64,000 nt of DNA from Vibrio salinus (GTDB lineage Bacteria > Pseudomonadota > Gammaproteobacteria > Enterobacterales > Vibrionaceae), in NCBI RefSeq assembly GCF_021272385.1, contig NZ_JAJSDZ010000005.1, forward strand, positions 620,001-684,000, written 5' to 3'. The position numbers and the translations under genes are program-made. The stretch's first letter is position 1. Each line of letters opens with the position of its first letter. This document shows positions 1 through 9,780 of the stretch, one piece after another. The notes under the pieces were generated by a model. That model saw only the letters and a list, made by a program, of their open reading frames with translations. It was not told the DNA's origin and did no database searches.

Positions 1-78
1 GAACCTTGGCGGAAAACGCCTCATCGGGTAGTATTGTCAGACATTTTTATACCTATCAAATAAAGCGAATAATTAAGT

Positions 79-2112
79 ATGGCAACTGATCCAAGAAAAA
101 TTTTGGTAACATGCGCCCTGCCGTATGCAAACGGCTCTATTCACCTCGGTCATATGCTCGAGCATATCCAGGCGGATATCTGGGTTCGTTACCAACGCCT
201 AAGAGGCAATACTGTAAACTTCATCTGTGCTGACGATGCGCATGGCACGCCAATCATGCTTAAAGCTCAACAGATGGGTATTACTCCAGAAGAAATGATA
301 GCTTCGGTCAGTGAAGAACATCAAAAGGATTTCGCCGGGTTTGATATCAGTTTTGATAATTTCCACAGCACTCACAGTGACGAAAACCGTGAGCTGTCCT
401 CTTACATTTACCTTCAGTTAAAAGAAAATGGCTACATTTCAAGCCGGACCATTTCTCAACTCTATGATCCGGAAAAAGAGATGTTTCTTCCGGATCGTTT
501 CGTCAAAGGCACATGCCCGAAATGTAAGTCAGAAGACCAATACGGCGATAACTGTGATGTTTGCGGAGAAACATACAGCCCGACAGATTTAATCAATCCT
601 AAATCAGCGGTCTCTGGTGCCACGCCAATCATGAAAGATTCCGAGCATTTCTTCTTCGATCTCCCTCAGTTCGAAGAAATGCTGAAAGAATGGACCCGCT
701 CTGGCTCTCTGCAAAATGAAACCGCAAACAAAATGCAGGAGTGGTTTGAGTCCGGCCTCCAACAATGGGATATCTCCCGCGATGCCCCTTATTTCGGTTT
801 CGAAATCCCCGGTGAAACCGGTAAATATTTCTATGTCTGGCTGGATGCCCCGATTGGTTATATGGGTTCATTTAAAAACCTGTGTGACAAACGGGATGAT
901 ATCGATTTTGACGAATACTGGAAAAAAGACAGCACAGCAGAACTTTACCATTTTATCGGTAAAGACATCGTCTACTTCCACAGCCTGTTCTGGCCGGCGA
1001 TGCTGGAAGGTTCCGGCTTCCGTAAACCTAATAATGTTTTTGTTCATGGGTACGTCACCGTTAACGGTGCCAAAATGTCCAAATCCAAAGGGACCTTTAT
1101 TAAAGCCAGTACGTATCTGAACCATCTGGATCCGGAATGCCTGCGTTATTACTATGCCGCCAAACTCAATAACCGGATCGATGACCTGGATTTGAATCTC
1201 GATGATTTTACCCAACGTGTTAATTCCGATGTGGTTAATAAAATCGTCAATCTGGCTTCACGTAACGCTGGATTTATCACCAAACGCTTTAACGGTAAAT
1301 TATCCGAAACCTGTGCAGAACCGGAACTCTACAACGAGTTTTCGGCAGTCTCCGAGCGTATTGCTGAGTTGTACGAAAACCGGGAATACAGCCGTGCCAT
1401 TCGTGAAATCACCGCATTAGCAGATAAAGCAAACCAATATGTGGACGAAAAAGCGCCATGGGTTATCGCAAAACAGGAAGGCAAAGACCAGGAATTGCAG
1501 GATGTCTGCTCCGTCGGGATTAACCTGTTCAAAGTATTAATGACTTACCTGAAACCGGTGATGCCTGAGCTGGCCATCCGAAGTGAAGCGTTTCTGAATC
1601 AGGAGCTTTCCTGGGATTCACTCACTACACCTCTGGTCAATCATGACATCACGAAATTTAAAGCACTGTTCAGCCGTATTGAGGCAAAACACATTGATGC
1701 CATGATTGAAGCTTCGAAGGAAGATGCGGCGGCAGAAAAAGCGAAAGGCCAGCCGGAAACCGAGCTCAGCAAAGATCCAATTGCTGATGAAATCAGCTTT
1801 GATGATTTTGCAAAAGTGGATTTACGAGTAGCAAAAATTATTTCATGTGAAGCTGTGCCAAAAGCAGACAAACTTTTGAAGTTTCAACTTGATATTGGTG
1901 GTGAAATAAGACAGGTATTTTCTGGCATAAAATCCGCGTACAAACCTGAAGATTTAGTGGGGAAACACACGGTAATGGTTGCCAACCTGAAACCCCGGAA
2001 AATGAAGTTCGGGATGTCTGAGGGAATGATATTAGCAGCTGGCCCCGGCGGCAGCGAATTGTGGATATTAGAACCACATGAAGGTGCTCAACCTGGTATG
2101 AGAATCATGTGA
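79..2112 (+). CDS. metG: Methionyl-tRNA synthetase
   Basis: Charges tRNA-Met with methionine in the cytoplasm. The 677-residue protein has the class I HIGH-type motif as HLGH at residues 22-25, a CPxC...CDVC zinc-binding knuckle near residues 145-162, the KMSKS loop near residue 333, and a C-terminal EMAP/Trbp111-like tRNA-binding domain from about residue 575, ending at the expected family length. The start ATG gives the family-typical [19 protein letters not shown] opening. It is followed directly by a strong terminator, so it is probably monocistronic. Identification is secure. Confidence 0.98.
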   Translation: MATDPRKILVTCALPYANGSIHLGHMLEHIQADIWVRYQRLRGNTVNFICADDAHGTPIMLKAQQMGITPEEMIASVSEEHQKDFAGFDISFDNFHSTHSDENRELSSYIYLQLKENGYISSRTISQLYDPEKEMFLPDRFVKGTCPKCKSEDQYGDNCDVCGETYSPTDLINPKSAVSGATPIMKDSEHFFFDLPQFEEMLKEWTRSGSLQNETANKMQEWFESGLQQWDISRDAPYFGFEIPGETGKYFYVWLDAPIGYMGSFKNLCDKRDDIDFDEYWKKDSTAELYHFIGKDIVYFHSLFWPAMLEGSGFRKPNNVFVHGYVTVNGAKMSKSKGTFIKASTYLNHLDPECLRYYYAAKLNNRIDDLDLNLDDFTQRVNSDVVNKIVNLASRNAGFITKRFNGKLSETCAEPELYNEFSAVSERIAELYENREYSRAIREITALADKANQYVDEKAPWVIAKQEGKDQELQDVCSVGINLFKVLMTYLKPVMPELAIRSEAFLNQELSWDSLTTPLVNHDITKFKALFSRIEAKHIDAMIEASKEDAAAEKAKGQPETELSKDPIADEISFDDFAKVDLRVAKIISCEAVPKADKLLKFQLDIGGEIRQVFSGIKSAYKPEDLVGKHTVMVANLKPRKMKFGMSEGMILAAGPGGSELWILEPHEGAQPGMRIM

Positions 2113-2121
2113 TTTACTAAA

Positions 2122-2154
2122 AATCCCCAATATCCCGATATTGGGGATTTTTTT
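2122..2154 (+). terminator. Rho-independent terminator of metG
   Basis: A 13-bp perfect stem (AATCCCCAATATC at 2122-2134 pairing with 2137-2149) is followed by a run of T to 2154. It sits 10 bases after the metG stop codon. Confidence 0.9.
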
Positions 2155-2191
2155 ATCATAATTATTAATAAAAATATCATCGATGCTTATT

Positions 2192-2206
2192 GCACCAAAA
2201 TGGTGC
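2192..2206 (+). promoter_or_regulatory. Putative NtrC enhancer site
   Basis: The perfect palindrome GCACCAAAATGGTGC has GCAC and GTGC half-sites separated by 7 bases, the classical NtrC (NRI) geometry. Its centre lies about 86 bases upstream of the start site predicted from the sigma-54 promoter at 2259-2274, a usual enhancer distance. Only one strong site is visible; NtrC often uses two. Binding is inferred. Confidence 0.65.
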
Positions 2207-2258
2207 TTTATAAATGTTAAATATTAGTTAAGAACCTGGAATACAAGCAGTTTTTTTC

Positions 2259-2274
2259 TGGCACTATCTATGCA
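2259..2274 (+). promoter_or_regulatory. Putative sigma-54 promoter
   Basis: TGGCACT-N4-ATGCA matches the -24/-12 consensus TGGCACG-N4-TTGCW, with GG and GC dinucleotides correctly spaced. Transcription would start near 2285, giving a leader of about 28 bases before the ATG at 2313. This fits that start codon and would leave almost no leader for the ATG at 2289. Confidence 0.7.
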
Positions 2275-2312
2275 TCATAGGAATTAGTATGGATACTAGC
2301 AAGGAGTTGGTT

Positions 2313-3122
2313 ATGTTTGTTATCTTTTCGATGTTGATATCAGTAGGCATACTCGGTTTTATGTTCTATCTGGCAAAACAACGTGAATCGACTCTTCAAA
2401 AAAAATACGACCTTTTAATCGATCTGAGACAAGTTCTGTACCTCTGCCGACAACACAGAAGCACAAGCCACAGTGCACTGGCAAATAAAGAAGATAAAAA
2501 CTCAGAACTTGAGAATTTTCAGACGCTACTTCTGGAAAAGACCAATCATTTGATCTCGACGGCACCATTGGATAGCAAACCAATGTACCGGGTGTTGCAA
2601 CTAAAACTAAAAGCATTAATTACAGACTGGCAAAAAAGAAGTATTGCAAGAAATCAAATGATTCATGGCAAAGCAATAAGACATTGTATGTTTCTGATGG
2701 ATGAAGTTATGTTAGCCTGGCTGGTAGATGTTAACCGGGAAGATCTAAGTGATGAATACCATATGAACTGGCAGCAGATAATCGATACAATGGATGCACT
2801 GACACAGTTGAGAATATGCATTGATGATATGAACTCCAGTGAAGGGACTTCCAGACTTCAGCGTTATTCTGAAATGGTAAGAAGAAAGCTGGGACTCCTG
2901 GCACTAATCAGTCCTTTATCTATATCGTCTCCAGCATGTTCAAAAGCTATTGATGTATTAACTGAAGTTAATGAAAATAAGAGCTTTGATAACATTAACG
3001 CAAACGATATGTATCAGCTGACATCAGATATATCTTTAAGCATTGCACATGTTTATGATCATATGCTAACGGAGTTAACCGAAACACTGTACCAACCCCT
3101 CCCAAAGTTGATGGCCGCATAA
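2313..3122 (+). CDS. Membrane-anchored helical protein, possible NIT-like sensor domain
   Basis: An unrecognised 269-residue protein. It opens with one hydrophobic helix (about residues 1-20, MFVIFSMLISVGILGFMFYL), followed by a wholly helical soluble part. The stretch DLRQVLYLCRQHRSTSHSAL and a later TDWQKRSIARNQMIHG segment loosely resemble the Q-x-ERG...R layout of NIT (nitrate/nitrite-sensing) domains; this resemblance is weak and by eye. No output domain (kinase, GGDEF, methyl-accepting) follows. I chose ATG 2313 over the in-frame ATG at 2289 because AAGGAG lies six bases before it and because the predicted sigma-54 start site (about 2285) would leave no leader for 2289. It lies between metG and udp and appears nitrogen-regulated by its promoter. 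Function unknown. Confidence 0.8.
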   Translation: MFVIFSMLISVGILGFMFYLAKQRESTLQKKYDLLIDLRQVLYLCRQHRSTSHSALANKEDKNSELENFQTLLLEKTNHLISTAPLDSKPMYRVLQLKLKALITDWQKRSIARNQMIHGKAIRHCMFLMDEVMLAWLVDVNREDLSDEYHMNWQQIIDTMDALTQLRICIDDMNSSEGTSRLQRYSEMVRRKLGLLALISPLSISSPACSKAIDVLTEVNENKSFDNINANDMYQLTSDISLSIAHVYDHMLTELTETLYQPLPKLMAA

Positions 3123-3126
3123 GGTA

Positions 3127-3164
3127 AAAACGGGTGGGCATACTATCCACCCACTTACCGTTTT
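3127..3164. terminator. Bidirectional terminator between convergent genes
   Basis: AAAACGG at 3127-3133 pairs with CCGTTTT at 3158-3164, and inside it GGGTGG (3132-3137) pairs with CCACCC (3147-3152). A and T runs flank both sides, as expected for terminating both the 2313-3122 gene and udp. Confidence 0.6.
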
Positions 3165-3205
3165 CTGCTACAAGAATGCGGCCTGGCCTATGCTCACTTT
3201 GTCAG

Positions 3206-3973
3206 TTAAGCCGTTTTCGTTAATGACTCAGCTGCCGAGATGACTACTTTAATCGAATTCAGTTCGGCTTCTTTTGCTGCCTCATGATTCGGTATCTCAG
3301 CCTGAGTGCGGTTAACAATAACACCCGCAACACAACCAGCCCGCAGCCCTGAACTGGAGCACATGGTAAACAATGTCGCCGATTCCATCTCAAAGTTAAG
3401 CACTCCCATTTCCTGCCACTCTTCTAAAGAGCCCTGAAAACGTTTTACAACCCGCCCCGAAAAAGTATCGTAACGTTCCTGCCCGGGATAAAATGTATCA
3501 CTCGAAGCGGTAATACCGGTATGAGAGACTAAATTCATCTTATTAGCAGATTGTTCAAATGCCTTCATTACCTGGTAATCCGCAACCGCCGGAAACTCCA
3601 TGGGTGCAAAATGAAGACTTGCTCCATCCAGTCTGACAGATCCCGTCGTAATAATAATATCTCCAATGGAAATATCAGGCTGAATTGCGCCAGTCGTTCC
3701 TACTCTCAAAAACGTCGTGACCCCTAACTGAGCCAGTTCTTCCACGGCAATAGAAGTTGACGGACCCCCAATTCCTGTAGAGCATACAACAATAGGTGAT
3801 CCATTTAACCTGGCGAGATAAATATTGTATTCTCTATGACGGGCAAGATGTTTAGGGGCTTCCATATGTGCAGCAATTTTTTCCACCCGATCTGGGTCTC
3901 CGGGTAATATAGCGACTTTAGCCCCTTCCAGTAACTCTTTTGTAATACCCAGATGAAATACTTCTTGTGACAT
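3206..3973 (-). CDS. udp: Uridine phosphorylase
   Basis: Reversibly splits uridine with phosphate to uracil and ribose-1-phosphate in pyrimidine salvage. The 255-residue protein shows the nucleoside phosphorylase-I family sequence throughout: [14 protein letters not shown] near residues 21-34, [25 protein letters not shown], and the substrate-contacting [11 protein letters not shown] segment. Length matches E. coli Udp (253 aa). The start ATG is preceded by GGGAGGA. It is convergent with the upstream gene and has CRP-like half-sites upstream. Confidence 0.97.
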   Translation of the reverse strand: MSQEVFHLGITKELLEGAKVAILPGDPDRVEKIAAHMEAPKHLARHREYNIYLARLNGSPIVVCSTGIGGPSTSIAVEELAQLGVTTFLRVGTTGAIQPDISIGDIIITTGSVRLDGASLHFAPMEFPAVADYQVMKAFEQSANKMNLVSHTGITASSDTFYPGQERYDTFSGRVVKRFQGSLEEWQEMGVLNFEMESATLFTMCSSSGLRAGCVAGVIVNRTQAEIPNHEAAKEAELNSIKVVISAAESLTKTA

Positions 3974-4025
3974 TTATCCTCCCAGACTGAATGTGTCTTT
4001 ATATTGGTTATGATTGGCGACTTTA

Positions 4026-4114
4026 ACGTAAAAAATCACAGACAAACACTATAAAGATCACACTCATAAGGAAACAAAAGTAACATATGTGATGTTTATG
4101 AGATCTAAATCACA
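4026..4114 (-). promoter_or_regulatory. Putative CRP (CytR) control region of udp
   Basis: The best site is TGAGATCTAAATCACA at 4099-4114, close to the CRP consensus TGTGA-N6-TCACA. Two further TCACA half-sites lie at 4036-4040 and 4058-4062. In E. coli, udp is controlled by tandem CRP sites with CytR, so the arrangement is plausible. No test of binding is possible here. Confidence 0.45.
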
Positions 4115-4135
4115 CAAAAATAATCCTTGTCCACT

Positions 4136-4555
4136 CTATATCTGATGAGAGAAGCAAGCCTTCAGATTCTTATTTATCGCTCTTAAAACGGCTCTTCGGT
4201 TAATCAACCCAACCAGACGGTTTTCATCATCAACAACCGGATAGACCTTCGGCTTACCAATTTTCATCATTTCTGCCAGCTCAATAATTAACATATCGGG
4301 ATGAACAGACACGACATTCGTGGACATACAATCCCCAACAATATAGCTGTCCTGACATATATAGCTTACCTTCACCAATTTCTCTAATAAGTCGTGCTCA
4401 GAAATAAAGCCAATCAAAGTTCCGACTTCATCAACAACCGGTCCGCCTAAACTTTCTGACTCAATAACCTTATCCAGTGCAGCTGTTAAAGACATATTTT
4501 GTTTAAAGGTTACAGGATGATGAATCATATAATCTTTTACTTTCAGTGATTCCAT
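4136..4555 (-). CDS. CBS-domain pair protein
   Basis: A stand-alone protein of 139 residues made almost entirely of two CBS motifs: VKDYMIHHPVTFKQNMSL...GGPVVDEVGTLIGFISEHDLL (about residues 6-60) and VGDCMSTNVVSVHPDM...YPVVDDENRLVGLINRRAVLR (about 73-127). Such Bateman modules usually bind adenine nucleotides and regulate a partner; no partner is fused here. It is flanked by the udp control region and a 292-base gap before the divergent yvcK-like gene. The specific role is unknown. Confidence 0.9.
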   Translation of the reverse strand: MESLKVKDYMIHHPVTFKQNMSLTAALDKVIESESLGGPVVDEVGTLIGFISEHDLLEKLVKVSYICQDSYIVGDCMSTNVVSVHPDMLIIELAEMMKIGKPKVYPVVDDENRLVGLINRRAVLRAINKNLKACFSHQI

Positions 4556-4847
4556 AACAGTCTCCTATTCGCGGCAAGTTAAAAAGCCGTTTGTGTAATT
4601 GTGATCGAAAATCGTCAAATTACTAAATAGAACAGCACTATTTTATTTATAGATGTTATCTGTTAAGCACTTTGCCACATTTATTTGAGAAACATTTGAA
4701 CCGGATTGAATATATTTGTAGGAAAATTTGCAGAAAATTCCACCAAAAACCTCATGAGCAGAGATTATTTCTATGAAATTCATCCATTTTGTCATTATTT
4801 TCTGAATATTACGCTAATCTATAACTTAGGTAGATCGATTTCAAAAT

Positions 4848-5759
4848 ATGATATTTAACATGGATCCAAAAATTGTAGCAATTGGTGGCGGACACGGTTT
4901 AGGTCGTGTTCTTTCGGCATTAAAAGATTATGGTAGTAATGTCACAGGAATAGTAACAACAACTGACAATGGTGGATCAACGGGCAGAATAAGGCAGCAA
5001 CAAGGTGGAATTGCCTGGGGTGATACCAGAAACTGTATCAATCAGTTAGTGACGGAACCTACGGTCTCATCAAAGATGTTTGAATATCGCTTTAAAGAAC
5101 GCGGGGAATTAGAAGGACATAATCTGGGTAACCTAATGCTATCAGCACTTGATGATTTGTCAGTACGCCCACTAAAAGCAATCGAATACATAACCAATTT
5201 GCTAAGCATTGATGTGAACATCATACCGATGTCAGAGAAGACCACTAACTTGGCCGCAATAACAAAATCAGGACAAACCGTAAATGGTGAAATCAATATA
5301 GATTCAAATGAAGAACCTCTGGATAAACTTTATATTGACCCGCTTGTCCCCGCAACACAAGAAGCCGCTCAGGCAATCAGACACGCTAACATTATTATCT
5401 TCGGACCTGGCAGTTTTCTAACCAGTGTTATGCCTCCTTTGTTACTAAAAGAAATCAGTAAATCTATCGCACAAAACAAAGATGCAGTACTGATTTTTAT
5501 TCAAAACCTGGCACCGGAGCACAGCCCTGCTGATAGCATGCCTTTTGAGGAAAAAATAGCCTGGTGTGAAAGAGCATGTGGTGGAAGAAATATCAATATT
5601 GTTTTGGGAAACATCCCATTCAAAGCAGCCTCACATACTCAATTTATCCAGAAACAACTTGCTTCAGAAGAGCAATGCTGGAGACACGACAAAGAAAAGT
5701 TAAGAGAAACACTCAATGACATTATGAATAAAAGAAAGTGCTACAGGCATGCTTCATAA
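4848..5759 (+). CDS. yvcK: YvcK/CofD-fold family protein (gluconeogenesis-factor type)
   Basis: A 303-residue member of the YvcK/YbhK family, with the glycine-rich nucleotide-binding start VAIGGGHGLGRVLSALKDYG, TTTDNGGSTGRIR, WGDTRNCINQL and GPGSFLTSVMPPLLL. In B. subtilis, YvcK affects gluconeogenic growth and cell shape and binds UDP-GlcNAc; the role in vibrios is not established. The start could be ATG 4848 or the in-frame ATG 4860; neither has a strong ribosome-binding site. Its 3' end overlaps the convergent luxU by 19 bases. Confidence 0.9.
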   Translation: MIFNMDPKIVAIGGGHGLGRVLSALKDYGSNVTGIVTTTDNGGSTGRIRQQQGGIAWGDTRNCINQLVTEPTVSSKMFEYRFKERGELEGHNLGNLMLSALDDLSVRPLKAIEYITNLLSIDVNIIPMSEKTTNLAAITKSGQTVNGEINIDSNEEPLDKLYIDPLVPATQEAAQAIRHANIIIFGPGSFLTSVMPPLLLKEISKSIAQNKDAVLIFIQNLAPEHSPADSMPFEEKIAWCERACGGRNINIVLGNIPFKAASHTQFIQKQLASEEQCWRHDKEKLRETLNDIMNKRKCYRHAS

Positions 5760-6076
5760 GCCCCATAGGTTTCTTTCATAACAGCAACCAAATCGTGTAC
5801 TTCTTTGTCGCAGTCCAGTATTTCTCCGGCTTTAACACGGGCATCGATATCAACTGCCAGTGAACACAGTGCATCGGCACCAAAACTCGCAGCACTACTC
5901 TTTAAAGCGTGACTTACTTCCTTTAAATGTTGGCATAAATGACTTTCATCCGCCTCTTCAAATAAGGCTAAATAGCCTCGAAGCTCATTCACAAAAATTC
6001 CGAAAAGCATTGAAACATTATCAGGCCCGATTTCTTGCGACAACTGTTCAATAGTGCTCTGATTTTTCAATAACAT
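5741..6076 (-). CDS. luxU: LuxU histidine phosphotransfer protein
   Basis: Carries phosphate from the LuxPQ/CqsS/LuxN-type hybrid sensor kinases to LuxO in Vibrio quorum sensing. The 111-residue HPt domain has the phospho-accepting motif SHALKSSAASFGA with the histidine at residue 56 (equivalent to His58 of V. harveyi). The ATG overlaps the luxO stop codon by one base (TAATG), so the two are translationally coupled in one operon. The 3' end overlaps the convergent yvcK-like gene. Confidence 0.95.
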   Translation of the reverse strand: MLLKNQSTIEQLSQEIGPDNVSMLFGIFVNELRGYLALFEEADESHLCQHLKEVSHALKSSAASFGADALCSLAVDIDARVKAGEILDCDKEVHDLVAVMKETYGAYEACL

Positions 6077-7482
6077 TAATTCTTCTCTTTTTGATCCCAG
6101 GACTGTAATTTCCTGTAAATAGTGGAAGGGCTGACATCCAGATAACCCGCTGCTTTGGATATATTTCCATCACAGGCTTCAATGGCTTTCTCGATAGCCG
6201 CTTTTTCCGTCATCCATAATGGTAATATATCCTGAATTGACACCTGATCATCATTATCAGACTCTTTATCGGTATTTACTAATATGTCAGTTTTATTCAA
6301 TTGATTAAGTGGTGGCGGTAACATATCAAGAATAATCTCTTTGCCATGATTTAAAACCACAACATTACGCAACACATTTTGTAACTGCCGGACATTACCA
6401 GGCCATTCGTACTGAATAAACCGTTCAATCACTTCAGGGGCAAGACGAACAAAATCTTTTCCCTCTTCTTTAGCCATAAAACCGAGCAATGAATAAGCAA
6501 TCTCAATAACATCATCACCACGCTCTCTTAATGGAGGTAAATGCAATGGAATAACATACAACCGATAATACAAATCTTCCCGAAAACGTCCTTCCTGAAC
6601 TTCTTTCCATGGATCACGGTTTGTAGCACATACAAAACGGACATCAACACTGTTCATTTTGGATGACCCGACTTTCTGAAATGTCCCTGTCTGAATGAAC
6701 CGGAGTAATTTGGTCTGTAAGTCTAAATCCATTTCGCAGAGTTCATCCAGGAACAGAGTACCCCCATCGGCCAGTTCTGCCGCCCCTTTTCTGTCAGTAG
6801 AAGCACCGGTAAATGCGCCTTTCACGTGACCAAAAAGTTCACTCTCGATCAAATCTTTTGGAATTGCGGCACAGTTAATCGCTATAAAAGGTTTATCACT
6901 TCGCTTACTTGCCGCATGAATCGCTTCCGCACACACTTCTTTACCCGTTCCACTTTCTCCGGTAATGAAGATACTTGCCTTACTTGCCGCAGCGGAATCG
7001 ATCGTACGATAAACCGCTTGCATAGTATGACTACTGCCGATAAATCCTTTGTAGTTTTGCCCTACACTACTCTCAGAATGGGCTTTAATATGACTGGCTT
7101 TACGGATGGCATTATTCACGGTAACGCGCAGCCGGTTAGCCTCACAGGGTTTAATCAAAAAGTCCTGAGCACCATAACGCATCGCCTGAACAGCCGTATC
7201 TATCGAACCATGTGCGGTCATGAATATTACTGGCACGTCCGGAGTATGCAGCTTCACTTCTTTGAGTACATCCATTCCGGTCATATCCGGTAACCTTAGA
7301 TCGAGGAGAATTAAATCCGGCTCTCTTTGAGCTAAACTTTCCAGCGCTTCCCGCCCTGTTCCAACGATATTGATATCAATATCAAGCTGAGTTAGATAAG
7401 ATCGATAAAGTACTGCTACGGAGGCAGTATCTTCAACCATCAAGACATATTTTGTTTTTTGAGGAATATTTTCAAGCTGCAT
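6076..7482 (-). CDS. luxO: LuxO sigma-54-dependent quorum-sensing response regulator
   Basis: When phosphorylated at low cell density, LuxO activates sigma-54 transcription of qrr sRNAs. The 468-residue protein has a receiver domain with the acceptor Asp61 in [10 protein letters not shown], an AAA+ domain with Walker A GESGTGKE (about residue 170) and the sigma-54-contacting GAFTGA loop, then a Fis-type helix-turn-helix at the end ([19 protein letters not shown]). The ATG at 7482 gives D61 numbering; starting at Met15 would give the D47 used for V. harveyi. Divergent from qrr1 and shares its control region. Confidence 0.97.
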   Translation of the reverse strand: MQLENIPQKTKYVLMVEDTASVAVLYRSYLTQLDIDINIVGTGREALESLAQREPDLILLDLRLPDMTGMDVLKEVKLHTPDVPVIFMTAHGSIDTAVQAMRYGAQDFLIKPCEANRLRVTVNNAIRKASHIKAHSESSVGQNYKGFIGSSHTMQAVYRTIDSAAASKASIFITGESGTGKEVCAEAIHAASKRSDKPFIAINCAAIPKDLIESELFGHVKGAFTGASTDRKGAAELADGGTLFLDELCEMDLDLQTKLLRFIQTGTFQKVGSSKMNSVDVRFVCATNRDPWKEVQEGRFREDLYYRLYVIPLHLPPLRERGDDVIEIAYSLLGFMAKEEGKDFVRLAPEVIERFIQYEWPGNVRQLQNVLRNVVVLNHGKEIILDMLPPPLNQLNKTDILVNTDKESDNDDQVSIQDILPLWMTEKAAIEKAIEACDGNISKAAGYLDVSPSTIYRKLQSWDQKEKN

Positions 7483-7500
7483 TTCTAGCCGACTGAATCA

Positions 7501-7543
7501 TTGCGTTTTGCATGATAATTGCATCTTGAGTTGCATTTTGCAA
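7501..7543 (+). promoter_or_regulatory. Two LuxO-binding sites upstream of qrr1
   Basis: TTGCATTTTGCAA at 7531-7543 is a perfect TTGCA-N3-TGCAA palindrome, the known LuxO site. TTGCGTTTTGCAT at 7501-7513 is a near match. They lie about 90 and 120 bases upstream of the predicted qrr1 start, and also just upstream of luxO, so they may serve autoregulation. Confidence 0.85.
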
Positions 7544-7604
7544 ATAGATTTATAGAAAAACCTTGAAACAAGCTCTCATTCTTACATTTATTGACATAAT
7601 GTGT

Positions 7605-7620
7605 TGGCATGCTTTGTGCT
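7605..7620 (+). promoter_or_regulatory. Sigma-54 promoter of qrr1
   Basis: TGGCATG-N4-GTGCT keeps the essential GG and GC of the -24/-12 elements and lies at the right distance before the conserved 5' end of the Qrr RNA at about 7631. Confidence 0.85.
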
Positions 7621-7630
7621 TAATTTAATA

Positions 7631-7723
7631 TGACTCGAAAGAGTCACCTAGCCAACTGACGTTGTTAGTGAATAATTATTCACAAATAATGGCCAATAGA
7701 GATTTTCTATTGGCTTTTTTTTT
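7631..7723 (+). ncRNA. qrr1: Qrr1 quorum-regulatory small RNA
   Basis: An Hfq-dependent sRNA that controls hapR/luxR-type and aphA mRNAs. The transcript begins with a small hairpin (TGACTC-GAAA-GAGTCA, 7631-7646), continues with the invariant Qrr core containing CCTAGCCAACTGACGTTG, and ends in a 9-bp terminator stem (GCCAATAGA 7692-7700 with 7706-7714) plus nine T residues. Its length of about 93 bases, its position next to luxO, the sigma-54 promoter and the LuxO sites all agree. This is the luxO-linked family member; other copies would lie outside this window. Confidence 0.95.
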
Positions 7724-7743
7724 ACCTGTTCAGTCTCTTTTTT

Positions 7744-9780
7744 CTAACTATTTACAATAAATTGCTCTCTCAGTTGCTGAATTTCATCACGCTTTTTAGC
7801 AGCAGATTCAAATTCCAGATTTTGTGCATACTGATACATCTGTTCCTCAAGCGCTTTTATTGTTTTATCCAGTTCCTGAGGTGACATACTCTCATAAGAC
7901 GCACCTTCTTCAGCCACTTTAGACAATGGTACCACTTTGGATTGTTTGCGATTTCGACCATGAGCTTTCGCTATATCACCTAATTCCATAATATCTTTTA
8001 CATCACGATGTAATGCCTTAGGCTCAATCCCATTATCCAGGTTGTATTGTTTCTGTTTTTCGCGACGACGATTCGTTTCATCCATAGCACGTTTCATCGA
8101 ACCGGTGATTTTATCTGCATACAGAATCGCTTTGCCATTTATATTACGGGCAGCGCGACCGATTGTCTGTATTAACGAACGCTCAGACCTCAGAAAGCCC
8201 TCTTTATCTGCATCCAAAATCGCGACCAGAGAAACCTCTGGCATATCCAGCCCCTCTCTTAGTAAGTTAATACCGACCAATACATCAAACTCACCCAAAC
8301 GTAAGTCCCGGATAATTTCAACACGCTCAACAGTATCAATATCAGAGTGCAGATAACGTACTCTGACATCATGCTCATTCAGATATTCCGTTAAATCTTC
8401 TGCCATTCGCTTAGTCAACGTTGTCACTAAAACTCTTTCATCTTTTGCTGAACGTAAATGAATTTCTGATAATAAATCATCAACCTGAGTTGATACCGGA
8501 CGGATTTCCAGCTCAGGATCCAGTAACCCCGTCGGCCTGACAACCTGATCCGCAATCTCACCCGATGCTTTTTCAGATTCATAAGGGCCGGGAGTAGCAG
8601 AAACGAAAATAGTCTGAGGAGCCAGTGATTCAAACTCTTCAAACTTAAGCGGCCTGTTATCCAAAGCAGATGGTAACCTGAAACCAAATTCAACTAACGT
8701 TTCTTTCCGGGAACGGTCACCTTTGTACATAGCACCAATCTGCGGAACCGTAACATGCGATTCATCAATAATTAACATGCCATCATGAGGAAGATAGTCA
8801 AACAATGTCGGTGGTGGCTCACCTTCATTTCGACCACTTAAATAGCGGGAATAATTCTCAATTCCGGAGCAAAAGCCCAGTTCATTAATCATCTCAATAT
8901 CAAACTGAGTTCTCTGACTGATTCTTTGCTCTTCAAGTAATTTATTGTTTTCCAGAAAATATTGTTTTCGGCTCCGTAATTCATCCTGAATTTTATCAAT
9001 GGCTTCTAAAAGTCGCTCTCGTGGCGTGACATAGTGGGTTTTAGGATAGACGGTAAACCGGGGTAAATTGCTCTGATTAACCGCTCCCGTCAGCGGATCA
9101 AACAAACTGATATTTTCCACTTCATCATCGAACATTTCTATCCTGACGGCCTCTTGTTCTGATTCTGCAGGAAAAATATCAATCACCTCCCCTCGGACTC
9201 TGAACTGACCCCGTTCGAATCCAATGTCATTACGCGTATACTGAAGTTCTGCCAGACGTCTCAATATGTCTCTTTGATCATAAACATCTCCACGCCGGAC
9301 ATGTAACATCATCTTAAGATATGAATCGGGATCACCCAAACCATATATAGCAGACACAGAAGCCACAATAATAGCGTCTTTTCTCTCAAGTAAGGCTTTA
9401 GTTGCCGACAAACGCATTTGCTCAATATGAGCATTTACAGAGGCATCTTTTTCAATAAATGTATCAGTGGTAGGAACATAAGCTTCCGGCTGATAATAAT
9501 CGTAATAAGAAACAAAGTATTCAACCGCATTATTTGGGAAGAAAGATTTCATTTCTCCATACAACTGGGCTGCCAAAGTCTTATTCGGTGCAAGCAGAAT
9601 TGTAGGCCGGTGCGCTTTAGCTATGACATTTGCCAGCGTAAATGTTTTACCTGAGCCAGTAACGCCTAACAGCACCTGATGAGCAAGCCCGGCATCCAGA
9701 CCATCTAATAATTTTGTTATAGCCGTTGGCTGGTCGCCTGATGGCTGATATGCCGAAACCAGTTCGAAACTTTTGCTCAT
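7744..9780 (-). CDS. uvrB: UvrABC excinuclease subunit B
   Basis: Damage-verification helicase of nucleotide excision repair. The 678-residue protein has Walker A GVTGSGKT at residues 39-46, the beta-hairpin region [20 protein letters not shown] near 93-112, DESH (Walker B), helicase motif [11 protein letters not shown], and the C-terminal UVR motif that binds UvrC (about residues 636-671). It is full length with a good ATG after GGAGGT. No LexA box was found by eye in the 200 bases upstream. Its 3' end faces the qrr1 terminator. Confidence 0.98.
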   Translation of the reverse strand: MSKSFELVSAYQPSGDQPTAITKLLDGLDAGLAHQVLLGVTGSGKTFTLANVIAKAHRPTILLAPNKTLAAQLYGEMKSFFPNNAVEYFVSYYDYYQPEAYVPTTDTFIEKDASVNAHIEQMRLSATKALLERKDAIIVASVSAIYGLGDPDSYLKMMLHVRRGDVYDQRDILRRLAELQYTRNDIGFERGQFRVRGEVIDIFPAESEQEAVRIEMFDDEVENISLFDPLTGAVNQSNLPRFTVYPKTHYVTPRERLLEAIDKIQDELRSRKQYFLENNKLLEEQRISQRTQFDIEMINELGFCSGIENYSRYLSGRNEGEPPPTLFDYLPHDGMLIIDESHVTVPQIGAMYKGDRSRKETLVEFGFRLPSALDNRPLKFEEFESLAPQTIFVSATPGPYESEKASGEIADQVVRPTGLLDPELEIRPVSTQVDDLLSEIHLRSAKDERVLVTTLTKRMAEDLTEYLNEHDVRVRYLHSDIDTVERVEIIRDLRLGEFDVLVGINLLREGLDMPEVSLVAILDADKEGFLRSERSLIQTIGRAARNINGKAILYADKITGSMKRAMDETNRRREKQKQYNLDNGIEPKALHRDVKDIMELGDIAKAHGRNRKQSKVVPLSKVAEEGASYESMSPQELDKTIKALEEQMYQYAQNLEFESAAKKRDEIQQLREQFIVNS

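Noticed and set aside
1..78. Short GGCG/CGCC hairpin before metG
   Set aside because: Only five base pairs and cut off from its upstream context by the window edge; no function can be supported.
2289..2312. Earlier in-frame ATG for the gene after metG
   Set aside because: It lies only about four bases after the predicted sigma-54 start site and has no ribosome-binding site, while ATG 2313 has AAGGAG at ideal spacing.
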